Counted from the first letter of the stretch, positions 1-8,924 are shown. The stretch is 64,000 bases of DNA from JAVJST01 sp040219295 (GCA_040219295.1 JAVJST010000011.1:558001-622000), one strand, 5' to 3'. Numbers and translations: made by a program. The notes: generated from the sequence alone by a model not told the origin.

Positions 1-88
1 CGACTTTTTCACCGAACCGGCGCACCGGTCCGTAGAACTGTGAAAACCAGTCCGGCACGTTGCCGGTGAGATCGGATTTTTCGACCAT
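1..88 (-). CDS. Truncated gene, N-terminal 29 residues only (possible small heat-shock protein)
   Basis: A minus-strand reading frame starts with ATG at 88 and runs off the left edge of the window. It follows a purine-rich ribosome-binding site (GGAG and GAGG within 12 bases of the ATG). The visible peptide begins MVEKSDLTGNVPDW and continues with a FYGPVRRFGEKV stretch. An aromatic N-terminus followed by a phrase of the type PLRxxGxxV is reminiscent of alphaproteobacterial Hsp20-family proteins, but too little is visible to assign it. It is divergent from the phosphate transporter gene. The reading frame is well supported; the family guess is weak. Confidence 0.45.
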   Translation of the reverse strand, partial: MVEKSDLTGNVPDWFSQFYGPVRRFGEKV

Positions 89-168
89 GGTCCTCGTTCT
101 CCGTGGGTCATGTGGGGTTATTCAAGGATAAAATTGTAACGGTCGCGTGGCTTCGCAAGCATTGATCC

Positions 169-1779
169 GTGTCAAATTCTCGTCGATTGAGCGGGATCAG
201 GGCCGCTGCAAAGCCTCTTCGAAGGTGTACAGGGCCGCGGGGATGTGAGAAGAGAGGACGTCGCAAAACCGCAACAGTCCCGGTTCTCTTGTCTGTTCAG
301 AAAAATCCCGAACATCGCTATGTGAACGATCTGCGCCGCTATGGGTACACGCAGTCGCAGTTCCTTCGATTCCGGCGCCTGGTTCTGCCGGTCGGACTGT
401 CCATCATCTTCCTGGCACTGGTCGGCCTCTACGTCGCCGGCACTCAGGGACTTTATGGCGAGAACTGGTTGATCGTCGCTGTCGCCGCCATCGTCGGCGG
501 CTACATGGCGCTCAACATCGGCGCCAACGACGTCGCCAACAACATGGGACCGGCTGTCGGCGGCCGGGTGCTGACCGTCATGGGCGCCGTCCTGATCGCC
601 GCCGTGTGCGAGAGCGCCGGCGCGATCCTGGCCGGTGGCGACGTGGTCAAGACCGTATCCAAGGGCATCATCTCGCCAGGCGAGGGTCTGAGCGTGACCG
701 ATTTCCGCAATCTCATGCTGAGCGCGCTGCTCGCCGCCGCGCTCTGGATCAATCTCGCGACGCTGCTCAACGCGCCGGTATCGACCACGCACTCCATCGT
801 CGGCGGCGTTCTCGGCGCCGGCGTCGCCGCGGCCGGTGTCGATCTGGTCAACTGGGTCACCATGGCCGCGATCGCCGCGAGCTGGATCGTCTCGCCGGTA
901 TTCGGCGCGGCCTGCGCGGCGGCGATTCTGTTCTTCATCAAGAAGAAGATCCTCTACGTCGAGGACCGCCTGGAAGCAGCGCGAAGATGGGTGCCGGTGC
1001 TGATCGCGCTGATGGGCGCGGCGTTCACGGCCTACATGGCGATGAAGGGCCTGAAGAAAATCTGGCGGCCGTCCGCTGTCGAGATCGCGTTCTATTCGGG
1101 CCTGGCGTTCGCGTTGTGCTATGCGCTCTCCAGGCCTTATATCGCGCGTCGGTCGACGGATCTCGGCAGCCGCCGAACCGATATATACAAGCTGTTCGAC
1201 CTGCCGCTGATCGCCGGCGCCGCATTGCTGTCGTTCGCCCACGGCGCCAACGATGTGGCCAACGCCGTCGGCCCGCTCGCCGCCATCGTCTCGACGGTCG
1301 ACCATCCCGAAGGCATCGCCGCCACGGTTTCTATCCCGCTCTGGGTCATGGCGGTCGGCGCCTTCGGCATCGCCTTCGGGCTCGGCCTGTTCGGACCGAA
1401 ACTCATCAAGGTCGTCGGCGAGAAGATCACCCGACTCAATTCGCCACGCGCCTACTGCGTCGCGTTGTCGGCGGCCATCACGGTGCTGATCGCCACCACG
1501 CTCGGGCTGCCGGTCAGTTCGACCCACATCGCGGTCGGCGCGGTGTTCGGCGTCGGTTTCCTACGCGAGTTCTTGGAGAACCCCAACAAGCGCAAGCTGC
1601 GCCCGGGCCACAAGCTCAACGCTACGGCGGACGACGCGTTCAACAGCCGGGGGTTCCGCTCGGTGCGGCGTCTCGTCAGGCGGCAGTTCGTGTTCTCGAT
1701 CGCCGCGGCGTGGATCGTCACGGTGCCGGCGTCGGCGCTTCTGGCGGCGTCTGTTTATGGTCTGCTGCAGCTTTGGTGA
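169..1779 (+). CDS. pit: Inorganic phosphate transporter, Pit/PHO4 family
   Basis: Low-affinity phosphate permease of the inner membrane, probably driven by protons or metal-phosphate symport as in other Pit proteins. Both halves carry the PHO4 signature: GANDVANN near residue 118 and GANDVANA near residue 359. Each is followed by glycine-rich membrane segments with a (V/S)STTHS- or SSTHIAVG-type motif, as expected for an inverted internal duplication. About 10-12 hydrophobic segments are visible and the C-terminus ends in a membrane segment. The start is uncertain: the frame opens with GTG at 169, but the first ~50 residues are arginine-rich and unlike a transporter, so TTG 289 or GTG 322 may be the true start. 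The 3' end overlaps the convergent NUDIX gene by 62 bases. Confidence 0.9.
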   Translation: MSNSRRLSGIRAAAKPLRRCTGPRGCEKRGRRKTATVPVLLSVQKNPEHRYVNDLRRYGYTQSQFLRFRRLVLPVGLSIIFLALVGLYVAGTQGLYGENWLIVAVAAIVGGYMALNIGANDVANNMGPAVGGRVLTVMGAVLIAAVCESAGAILAGGDVVKTVSKGIISPGEGLSVTDFRNLMLSALLAAALWINLATLLNAPVSTTHSIVGGVLGAGVAAAGVDLVNWVTMAAIAASWIVSPVFGAACAAAILFFIKKKILYVEDRLEAARRWVPVLIALMGAAFTAYMAMKGLKKIWRPSAVEIAFYSGLAFALCYALSRPYIARRSTDLGSRRTDIYKLFDLPLIAGAALLSFAHGANDVANAVGPLAAIVSTVDHPEGIAATVSIPLWVMAVGAFGIAFGLGLFGPKLIKVVGEKITRLNSPRAYCVALSAAITVLIATTLGLPVSSTHIAVGAVFGVGFLREFLENPNKRKLRPGHKLNATADDAFNSRGFRSVRRLVRRQFVFSIAAAWIVTVPASALLAASVYGLLQLW

Positions 1780-2185
1780 TCCAGGGACGCAGGCTTTCGA
1801 ACTGACGGATCAGGTGCAGGTAGTCCTCGCGGTAGGCGACGCGGGGCGCATCCTCGATCAGCGCCCAGTGGCGCTGGCGCTTCTCGCGTTCCGGCCACTC
1901 GTCGACCTGCTCGGTAACCAGCAGCGGATAGTAGGTCACCGGCACCTCGCGCTTGCCGCCGTCGGTCAGCTTGGTGACGACGACGGTCATGGGAAAATCC
2001 TCGAGGACGATGCCTTTGATGCCCGCCTCCTCGAATCCTTCGCGCTGGCATGTTTGTGAGTGCGACTCCCCGGTTTTCTGCTTGCCCTTGGGCAGGATCC
2101 AGCGGCCGCGCGTCTGCGACGTGACGAAAAGCACCGCCACGGCGGTGTCGCGGGTATCGAAGGGAATGATGCCGACTCGATGCAT
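1718..2185 (-). CDS. NUDIX hydrolase
   Basis: A 155-residue NUDIX pyrophosphohydrolase acting on nucleoside-diphosphate-linked substrates; the exact substrate cannot be read from sequence. The NUDIX box fits GX5EX7REXXEEXG exactly at residues 34-56: G34, E40, R48, E49, E52, E53, G55. The REXXEE residues are the metal ligands. The preceding RGRWILPKGK and the overall size recall the diadenosine/diphosphoinositol polyphosphate hydrolase type (DIPP/Ap4A). The C-terminal tail is Pro/Ala-rich. ATG at 2185 has AAGGG about 6 bases upstream. The gene converges on pit and overlaps its last 62 bases, so the two mRNAs are complementary at their 3' ends. Confidence 0.88.
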   Translation of the reverse strand: MHRVGIIPFDTRDTAVAVLFVTSQTRGRWILPKGKQKTGESHSQTCQREGFEEAGIKGIVLEDFPMTVVVTKLTDGGKREVPVTYYPLLVTEQVDEWPEREKRQRHWALIEDAPRVAYREDYLHLIRQFESLRPWITKAAADHKQTPPEAPTPAP

Positions 2186-2258
2186 GGGACCCTTATGCCA
2201 CGGCGCCCGGGATCATTGAAGCGGTTTGCTGAGTGTCGCTGAGCCGAAGGGTGCTTGC

Positions 2259-3245
2259 TCAGAATCCGTCGGTCAGCACCCGGTCCGGCGGGTTGTGGCC
2301 GTCGGCGAAGGTCTTGATGTTGATCAGCACCTTCTCGCCCATGTCGATACGGCCCTCGATGGTCGCCGAGCCCATGTGCGGCAGCAGCGTCACGTTGTCG
2401 AGTTCCAGGAGCTTCGGGTTGACCGCCGGTTCATGCTCGAACACGTCGAGCCCGGCGCCGGCGAGCTCGCCCGCGCGCAGCATGCGGGTCAGGGCGTTCT
2501 CGTCGACGATCTCGCCACGCGCCGTGTTGACCAGGTAGGCCGTCGGACGCAGCAGCTTGAGACGCCGAGCCGACAGCAGATGATAGGTTGCCGGCGTGTG
2601 CGGACAGTTGATCGAGATGATGTCCATGCGCGCCAGCATCTGGTCGAGGCTTTCCCAGTAGGTCGCCTCGAGCTCGTTCTCGATGTCCTCGTGCAGCTGG
2701 CGGCGATTGTGGTAGTGCACCGAGAGCCCGAAGCCGCGGGCGCGGCGCGCCAGGGCCTGGCCGATGCGGCCCATGCCGATGATGCCGAGACGCTTGCCGT
2801 AGATCCGGTGGCCGAGCATCCAGGTCGGCGACCAGCCCTTCCACTCGCCGGAGTGGATGGCGTGTTCGCCCTCAGTCAGGCGGCGCGGCACGGCGAGGAT
2901 CAGCGCCATGGTCATGTCGGCGGTATCCTCGGTCAGCACGTCGGGCGTATTGGTGACGACGATGTTGCGCTGGCGCGCGGTGGCGAGATCGATGTGGTCG
3001 ACGCCGGTGCCGTAATTGGCGATCAGGCGCAGGTTGGGCCCCGCCTGGGCGAGGACGCCGGCGTCGATCCGGTCGGTGACGGTCGGCACCAGCACGTCGG
3101 CCTTCTTGACCGCGTCGATCAGCGCCGCCTTGGGCATCGGTTCATCCTCGAGGTTCAACTCGACGTCGAACAGCTCCATCATCCGGGTTTCGATGGCGTC
3201 CGGCAGTTTGCGAGTTACGACAACCTTGGGCTTCTTGGCCGACAT
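2259..3245 (-). CDS. D-2-hydroxyacid dehydrogenase (glyoxylate/hydroxypyruvate reductase type)
   Basis: NAD(P)-dependent cytosolic dehydrogenase of 328 residues interconverting 2-keto acids and D-2-hydroxyacids. The Rossmann motif GMGRIG is at residues 157-162. The catalytic Arg is in NTARGEIVDE (R243), the Glu in FEHEP (E272) and the His in LPHMGSAT (H290), the full set for the family. The substrate-binding segment NYGTGVDHID lies near residue 77. The sequence is closest in feel to glyoxylate reductases (GyaR/GhrB-like), but formate or phosphoglycerate relatives cannot be excluded; the absence of an ACT domain and the short length argue against SerA. ATG at 3245; divergent from the SH3 gene. 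Confidence 0.9.
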   Translation of the reverse strand: MSAKKPKVVVTRKLPDAIETRMMELFDVELNLEDEPMPKAALIDAVKKADVLVPTVTDRIDAGVLAQAGPNLRLIANYGTGVDHIDLATARQRNIVVTNTPDVLTEDTADMTMALILAVPRRLTEGEHAIHSGEWKGWSPTWMLGHRIYGKRLGIIGMGRIGQALARRARGFGLSVHYHNRRQLHEDIENELEATYWESLDQMLARMDIISINCPHTPATYHLLSARRLKLLRPTAYLVNTARGEIVDENALTRMLRAGELAGAGLDVFEHEPAVNPKLLELDNVTLLPHMGSATIEGRIDMGEKVLINIKTFADGHNPPDRVLTDGF

Positions 3246-3425
3246 CGGCGCGGATCCTCCAGAGTCTCCCGCCCGGAAAACCGGGGGTTACATGCAGTCA
3301 TGGCCATAGCAAGCGGCCTTGGTCTTGTCCAGCCGCTCGTCCCTTGCGCACGCTGCGACATTTCGCGATATCTTAACGCTTGCGCCGCACACTGCGGCGA
3401 ATCGCAGCGTTCACGGATACCGGCC

Positions 3426-3983
3426 ATGACGACACAACCCCAGGCAATGCCGCGAGATTACGGACGGCTGATGCGCCGGAGCATGGCCCGCGCCTGCATC
3501 GCACTTTTGCTCGGCGCCATGTCGCTCATCGCGCCGGTGACCGCCAACGTTGCCGTCGGCCAGAACGCGTCCGGTCTGCCGCTGCCGCGGTTCGTCAGCT
3601 TCCGCGCGGCAGAGGTCAACATGCGCACCGGCCCGGGCATCCAGTACCCGGTCGACTGGGTCTACAGCCGGCGCAGTTTGCCGGTCGAGATCATCGCCGA
3701 GTTCGAAACCTGGCGGAAGGTCCGCGACTGGGAAGGCACGCAGGGCTGGGTGCACCAGAGCCTGCTGAGTGGCAAGCGAACCGTCATCGTCACCGGCGAG
3801 ACGCGCAACCTGCGGGCCTCGCCCGATGCCGCCAGCCGCATCGTCGCCCGCGTCGAGCCCAGCGTCATCGGCGAGCTGAACGATTGTTCCGCCGGATGGT
3901 GCCGAATCTCGATCGAGGGCTACCAAGGCTGGCTGCGCCACGTCGACATGTGGGGCGTCTACAAGGAAGAAGCGTTCGAATAA
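3426..3983 (+). CDS. Secreted protein with two bacterial SH3-like domains
   Basis: A 185-residue exported protein. A basic N-terminus and a hydrophobic core around residues 20-42 form a signal peptide or anchor. Two SH3-like repeats follow, about residues 55-115 and 120-183. Each begins with the typical phrase for these domains (AAEVNMRTGPGIQYPV; then TRNLRASPDAASRIVA) and ends with a GWVH or GWLR segment. Such domains usually bind cell-wall material or act as protein adaptors in the periplasm. The start is set at ATG 3426 because the reading frame upstream is only the antisense of the dehydrogenase gene, and the signal peptide begins shortly afterwards. No enzymatic domain is seen. Confidence 0.85.
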   Translation: MTTQPQAMPRDYGRLMRRSMARACIALLLGAMSLIAPVTANVAVGQNASGLPLPRFVSFRAAEVNMRTGPGIQYPVDWVYSRRSLPVEIIAEFETWRKVRDWEGTQGWVHQSLLSGKRTVIVTGETRNLRASPDAASRIVARVEPSVIGELNDCSAGWCRISIEGYQGWLRHVDMWGVYKEEAFE

Positions 3984-4005
3984 TCCGGCTCTTTCGCCGG
4001 TTGCT

Positions 4006-4182
4006 TCAATCGCCCTTCGATTCTGCTGCCGCCGCCTCGCGGGCGAGACGGAGCGCCCGGAGGCGTTCCGTCTTGGCAATGCGATCCTCACGGGCCTTGG
4101 CGCGTTCCGCCAACAAGCGCTCTTCCTTCTTCTGGCTGGCCGAGAAGTGCTTGTCGGCCTTTGCGCGGGCGTTCTTCGCCAT
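4006..4182 (-). CDS. Small basic helical protein, 58 residues
   Basis: A short gene below common ORF length cut-offs. ATG at 4182 has a strong ribosome-binding site (GGGAGG, 5 bases upstream) and the frame ends at TGA 4006. The protein starts MAKNARAKADKHF and is almost entirely Lys/Arg/Glu/Ala, with alternating charges typical of a single long helix or coiled coil. There are no membrane segments or cysteines. It lies 31 bases downstream of the DEAD-box helicase gene on the same strand, so the two are probably co-transcribed; an RNA- or ribosome-linked role is possible but only inferred. I recall similar short charged proteins in other Alphaproteobacteria but know no assigned function. Confidence 0.75.
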   Translation of the reverse strand: MAKNARAKADKHFSASQKKEERLLAERAKAREDRIAKTERLRALRLAREAAAAESKGD

Positions 4183-4213
4183 GTTGCCTCCCTCTGGTTT
4201 GTCGGGTGCCCGG

Positions 4214-5482
<1,269 letters not shown>

Positions 5483-5838
5483 GGTATGCGGTCTTCTTTC
5501 ATTCATTGTTGTGTCACCCGGCGGGCCGCGCAGCGTCGTCGCGCGCGGATCGATCAGGCGTGCCGGCAATATGCAGGCAAACTTGTCGTGGCCCCCCGCC
5601 ACGCGACGATACGCGTGGTGGTGGCCGTTCAACGAAACGCCTGCCGGTAACCGGAAACTAGTGGCCCTGTTGGTGGTTCAATCCCCTGAAGATACGTGGG
5701 GAGAACCGTTGGCCAGTCGAAACGCGACCCTGAAAGGTGGTTCGTAGGGCGCACAAAGCGCCTTTTCCCGGCCAATGTCAAGCGCGGCCGGTGCGCCGGG
5801 GGAAGCGCCCTCTGGAACGCACCCTTTACACAGGCCGT
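5483..5838 (-). other. 356-base non-coding interval: long leader/promoter region of the helicase gene
   Basis: No convincing gene is present here. On the minus strand a TTGACA hexamer (5781 to 5776) could be the -35 element of the helicase promoter; the matching -10 is weak. The leader then contains a perfect 7-bp hairpin, CCACGCG/CGCGTGG with a 6-base loop, at 5599-5618. On the plus strand GGCGC-ACAAA-GCGCC followed by TTTT (5748-5766) looks like a small terminator, but no plus-strand gene feeds it. Long structured leaders are common for cold-induced RNA helicases, but nothing here proves that. Confidence 0.4.
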
Positions 5839-6432
5839 TCAGTCGAAATCGCCAGCCAGGGCAGCGCGGGTTTCTTCGCTGAGGCGCGCGATATGGCCGT
5901 ACTTGGGGTGACCGATGCCGAGCGTCACCTGGGTGCCGGGCGCGGCGAACTTCGCCTTCTGCTCTTGCGTGAACGGGAAGTGGATGAACTGCACCGAGGA
6001 CGCCTTGCCGTGGGCGGTAGTGCGGTCGACGTCCGCCTCCGGGATACCGTTGACGACTTCGCCGGCGAACTCGATTGTCACGGTTTCCTCGACCCCGCCG
6101 AGGCCCGCGAGGAAGGCGTGACGACGGCGTTCGTCGTCGATCTCGAACATCAGTGTCGCGACCAGTTCGCTGCCGTTTGGGATCAGCGGGTTGTAAGCCG
6201 CGAGTTCGTCGGCAACCTGTTCCTCGCCGCCCTTCTCGATGTAGAGCATCTCGTGGACCTGATGGAACATGGTCTCGTAGCTCTCGAAGTAGAACGTCGC
6301 GTCAGGGCCGACATGCACGCGGCGGTGCTGCTTCGCCTCGGTGATCTTGCGCCGGCGTTCTTTTCGCTCGGCGGCATAGATGTCCATCGGCAGTATGTCC
6401 TTGGGGGTGATCTCGCGGGTCGATGCAGACAT
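5839..6432 (-). CDS. DUF3501 family protein
   Basis: A 197-residue cytosolic protein matching the DUF3501 family, whose function is unknown. Recognisable phrases are ITPKDILPMDIYAAERKERR at the start and a central YETMFHQVHEML helix. It has no cysteines and no membrane segment. The family is habitually encoded beside a CCG-type Fe-S protein and a rubrerythrin, exactly the arrangement here, suggesting a role in the same peroxide or electron-transfer pathway (inference). ATG 6432 is preferred because AGAGGA sits 6 bases upstream; the ATG two codons earlier is jammed against that site. The gap to the upstream Fe-S gene is 40 bases. Confidence 0.85.
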   Translation of the reverse strand: MSASTREITPKDILPMDIYAAERKERRRKITEAKQHRRVHVGPDATFYFESYETMFHQVHEMLYIEKGGEEQVADELAAYNPLIPNGSELVATLMFEIDDERRRHAFLAGLGGVEETVTIEFAGEVVNGIPEADVDRTTAHGKASSVQFIHFPFTQEQKAKFAAPGTQVTLGIGHPKYGHIARLSEETRAALAGDFD

Positions 6433-6472
6433 GATCATTCCTCTGTCTTCTCCTTTCGTCCGCGCCGTTCGG

Positions 6473-7816
6473 TCAAAGACCGTATGCGGCGCAGAGCAGT
6501 TCGATAGGGTGCTTGTCGGCGGCAGCCGCCTCGGCGGCGCCAGGCTCACCAAGCTTCTCGATCCCCTGGATGATGTGGTCGCGGGCCAACGGGCACTCCG
6601 AAACGATATACTTCGAAGCTGCTTTCGCCGCCTGGCGGGCGACCGGTTTGCCGACCTTGATGGCGACCTCGAAGTTATCCTTCATGATGCCCCACGAGCC
6701 GCCATGGCCCGAGCAGCGCTCGATGACGTTGATTTCGGTCTCGGGGATCAGGCGCAGCAACTCGGCAGCCTTCTGGCCGACGTTCTGGGCGCGGGCGTGG
6801 CACGCGATATGGACCGTTACGCCGCCTTCCAGCGGCTGCAGGCCGTCAACAAGGCCTTCCTTCTTGGCGATGTCGACGACGTATTCGCTGATGTCCTTGG
6901 TCGCGCCCGAAAGTTTCTTGATGTCGTCGTCGTCGGGCAGGATCAGCGGCCACTCGAACTTCAGCATAAGAGTGCACGACGGGACCAGCGGTACGATGTC
7001 GTAGCCTTTGTCGATCCACGGCAGGAACGCCCTGGCGACTGTCTTGGCGTGCTCGGCAACGCGTTCGATGTCACCGTGCTCGAGCTGCGGCATGCCGCAG
7101 CAGCCGGGATGCTGGATCTCGGTCTCGACACCGTTCCGGGCCAGAACCTTGCGGGCCGCGAGGCCTATATCCGGCGCGTTGTAGTTCGAGAAACAGGTCG
7201 CGTAGAGGATCGCCTTGCGGCCGTGCGCCGGGGCGTCCGCGTTGACCGGCGGCACCGACCGGGCGGCTTTCGTCTCCAGCGTACCGGCGCTGTACTCGGG
7301 CAGCGCCGCGTCGCGGTGAACGCCGGCGACGCTCTCCATGAGCGGTCGCGTCAGGCCGTTCGAAACCTTGCTCGCCCAGTTGGCCGGACCAGACACCGAA
7401 CAGCAGAGCTTGCCGTTGCGATCGGTCTCGGTCAGCTGGCGCTCGAAAAAGCCTATTCCGCCCTTCTTCTTCTCGATGGCGCGGGCGCGTAGCATCAGGT
7501 GCGGAAAATCGAGGTTGAACTCGTGGGGCGGCACATAGGGGCACTTGGTCATGAAGCACATGTCGCATAGCGTGCAGGCATCAATGACCGGCTGGAAATC
7601 CTTGCTGTCGACGGTGTCGAGCTCGCCCGATTCGGACTCGTCGATCAGGTCGAACAGACGCGGAAAACTGTCGCACAGGTTGAAGCAACGGCGGCAGCCG
7701 TGGCAGATGTCGAACACACGGCGCAGCTCCTCGTCGAGCTTGGCCTCGTCGTAGAACTCTGGATTCTTCCAGGGAATGTCGTGACGGACCGGGGCTTGCA
7801 GGCTTCCTTCGCTCAT
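6473..7816 (-). CDS. Fe-S oxidoreductase with two 4Fe-4S clusters and CCG domains (GlpC/HdrD-like)
   Basis: A 447-residue cytosolic or membrane-peripheral electron-transfer protein. Two ferredoxin-type cluster motifs lie at the N-terminus: C38, C41, C44, C48 and C81, C84, C87, C92. Two cysteine-rich (CCG) modules follow, with GCCGM at 238-242 and a variant CSGHGG starting at C368. The layout is that of GlpC, GlcF and heterodisulfide reductase subunit D; in those families the CCG domains hold a second type of Fe-S cluster or bind quinone/disulfide. No glycerol-3-phosphate or glycolate oxidase genes are nearby. Being between rubrerythrin and DUF3501 suggests it passes electrons to or from rubrerythrin (inference). 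Confidence 0.88.
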   Translation of the reverse strand: MSEGSLQAPVRHDIPWKNPEFYDEAKLDEELRRVFDICHGCRRCFNLCDSFPRLFDLIDESESGELDTVDSKDFQPVIDACTLCDMCFMTKCPYVPPHEFNLDFPHLMLRARAIEKKKGGIGFFERQLTETDRNGKLCCSVSGPANWASKVSNGLTRPLMESVAGVHRDAALPEYSAGTLETKAARSVPPVNADAPAHGRKAILYATCFSNYNAPDIGLAARKVLARNGVETEIQHPGCCGMPQLEHGDIERVAEHAKTVARAFLPWIDKGYDIVPLVPSCTLMLKFEWPLILPDDDDIKKLSGATKDISEYVVDIAKKEGLVDGLQPLEGGVTVHIACHARAQNVGQKAAELLRLIPETEINVIERCSGHGGSWGIMKDNFEVAIKVGKPVARQAAKAASKYIVSECPLARDHIIQGIEKLGEPGAAEAAAADKHPIELLCAAYGL

Positions 7817-7858
7817 CAGCTTACTCCCGTCGGGGGCCGGGGACGGTAATGCAGAACG

Positions 7859-7900
7859 GGTACGTAGCCGCGCCGAAGGGTTGCCCTTCGCGGGCGTACC
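7859..7900 (-). other. Stem-loop between the rubrerythrin and Fe-S genes
   Basis: An inverted repeat with outer arms GGTACG/CGTACC (7859-7864 and 7895-7900) and inner arms CGAAGGG/CCCTTCG (874-880 and 884-890 of the 7 kb block) closed by a 3-base loop. It lies in the 114-base gap after the rubrerythrin stop. There is no T-run, so it may be a processing or mRNA-stability hairpin setting unequal expression, or a weak terminator. Confidence 0.5.
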
Positions 7901-7930
7901 TTCGACCGGCTGTCGTACCGATGTTCGGTC

Positions 7931-8350
7931 TTAGTCGTTGAGGCTGTCGAGCGCCTTCTGGAAACGACCGGCGTGCGACTTCTCAGCCTTCGCCAGTGTT
8001 TCGAACCAATCCGCGATCTCGTCAAAACCTTCGTCGCGGGCGGTCTTGGCCATGCCCGGGTACATGTCGGTGTACTCGTGGGTCTCGCCGGCAATCGCCG
8101 CCTTCAGATTCGCGTCGGTCGCGCCGATCGGCTCACCGGTCGCCGGATCGCCGACTTCTTCGAGGAACTCGAGATGGCCATGAGCGTGACCGGTCTCGCC
8201 CTCGGCGGTCGAGCGGAAAACGGCGGCGACGTCGTTAAAACCTTCAACGTCGGCCTTCTGCGCGAAATACAGGTACCGGCGGTTCGCCTGCGACTCACCG
8301 GCAAATGCTTCCTTCAGATTGTCTTCGGTCTTGCTGCCCTTGAGGCTCAT
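7931..8350 (-). CDS. Rubrerythrin (ferritin-like diiron domain only)
   Basis: A 139-residue four-helix diiron protein, the peroxide-reducing domain of rubrerythrin. Predicted iron ligands are all present: E19 (AGESQANRRYLYFA), E52 and H55 (ETGHAHGH), E89/E92 (ETHEY), E123 and H126 (EKSHAGRF). The C-terminal rubredoxin domain of classical rubrerythrin is absent, so electrons must come from another protein; the Fe-S protein encoded next is the obvious candidate. ATG 8350 has AAGGGAGA at good spacing. It is first in the apparent rubrerythrin/Fe-S/DUF3501 unit and is preceded by a palindrome matching the Irr box. Confidence 0.93.
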   Translation of the reverse strand: MSLKGSKTEDNLKEAFAGESQANRRYLYFAQKADVEGFNDVAAVFRSTAEGETGHAHGHLEFLEEVGDPATGEPIGATDANLKAAIAGETHEYTDMYPGMAKTARDEGFDEIADWFETLAKAEKSHAGRFQKALDSLND

Positions 8351-8402
8351 CGATTTCTCCCTTGGTCTTTAGAAAATTTGGCAGGGGGTCTTGCTTCGGA
8401 CA

Positions 8403-8432
8403 CTAAGACACCCCTGGCGGCAATATGGACAA
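8403..8432 (-). promoter_or_regulatory. Candidate promoter of the rubrerythrin operon
   Basis: On the minus strand TTGTCC (8432 to 8427) and TCTTAG (8408 to 8403) are separated by 18 bases, a plausible -35/-10 pair about 53 bases upstream of the rubrerythrin ATG. The Irr-like palindrome ends 19 bases upstream of the -35. The hexamers are only partly consensus. Confidence 0.4.
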
Positions 8433-8451
8433 GGGTCGCCCGCGAGTCAAC

Positions 8452-8476
8452 ACTTTTTAGAACGATTCTAAAAAGT
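8452..8476. promoter_or_regulatory. Irr box (iron control element) candidate, perfect 11+3+11 palindrome
   Basis: ACTTTTTAGAA, spacer CGA, TTCTAAAAAGT: both arms match perfectly over 11 bases. The core TTTAGAA-N3-TTCTAAA is the published Irr/ICE consensus of Alphaproteobacteria. It lies 25 bases beyond the irr stop and about 100 bases upstream of the rubrerythrin start, so the natural target is the rubrerythrin operon. Its position upstream of the likely -35 leaves open whether Irr activates or represses. Confidence 0.8.
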
Positions 8477-8501
8477 CAGCCGATGAGGTCGATGGGGTTT
8501 T

Positions 8502-8924
8502 TTACTGGCGCGCGCCGGATACCCGGACGACGACGTCGATACGCTCGACGGTGGCGCCATGCGGTGCCTCGGGCAGGTTGCTGACGACGACATTGGTGCC
8601 GTCGATGTCCTGAAGCGCGCCGCTGTCCACGTGGTAAAAGTGGTGGTGGTTCGAGACGTTGGTGTCGAAGTAGGCGCGGTCGCCGTCGACGACGATTTCG
8701 CGCAGCAGACCGGCGTCGGTGAACTGATTCAGCGTGTTGTAGACGGTCGCCAGCGACACCCGGATACCCGAGGCGGCAGCTTCCGAATGCAGTGCTTCGG
8801 CGGTCACGTGGCGGTCCGGTCCGTCAAACAGAAGCTTGCCCAGCTCCTTGCGCTGGCGGGTTGGCCGCAGCCCGGCGTCACGCAGACGTTCAATGACCGT
8901 GGTGTAGGTACGCTGGATGCTCAT
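8502..8924 (-). CDS. irr: Iron response regulator Irr (Fur superfamily)
   Basis: A 140-residue DNA-binding regulator. The winged helix includes GLRPTRQRKELGKLLF and the recognition region RVSLATVYNTLNQFTDAGLL. The metal/haem-sensing part has SNHHHFYHVDSGAL, the His cluster typical of Irr, and there are no CxxC zinc pairs as in many Fur proteins. Irr acts under iron limitation, sensing haem status, and controls iron-using proteins. The N-terminus lacks an obvious Cys-Pro haem-regulatory motif, as in most non-Bradyrhizobium Irr. ATG 8924 follows CCAGGAC. An Irr-box palindrome is just past its 3' end and another palindrome is upstream of its start. Confidence 0.88.
   Translation of the reverse strand: MSIQRTYTTVIERLRDAGLRPTRQRKELGKLLFDGPDRHVTAEALHSEAAASGIRVSLATVYNTLNQFTDAGLLREIVVDGDRAYFDTNVSNHHHFYHVDSGALQDIDGTNVVVSNLPEAPHGATVERIDVVVRVSGARQ

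Noticed and set aside
1137..1439. Minus-strand frames within pit, including a 451-residue frame at 172-1527
   Set aside because: Antisense shadows with no start sites or domains; pit is unambiguous on the plus strand.
5660..5700. GGTTCAATCCC resembling a tRNA T-loop
   Set aside because: The flanking bases do not form a T-stem, and no acceptor, D or anticodon arms can be found around it.
5748..5766. Terminator-like hairpin plus TTTT on the plus strand
   Set aside because: No plus-strand gene lies upstream to be terminated, and the stem is only 5 bp; noted as part of the helicase leader instead.
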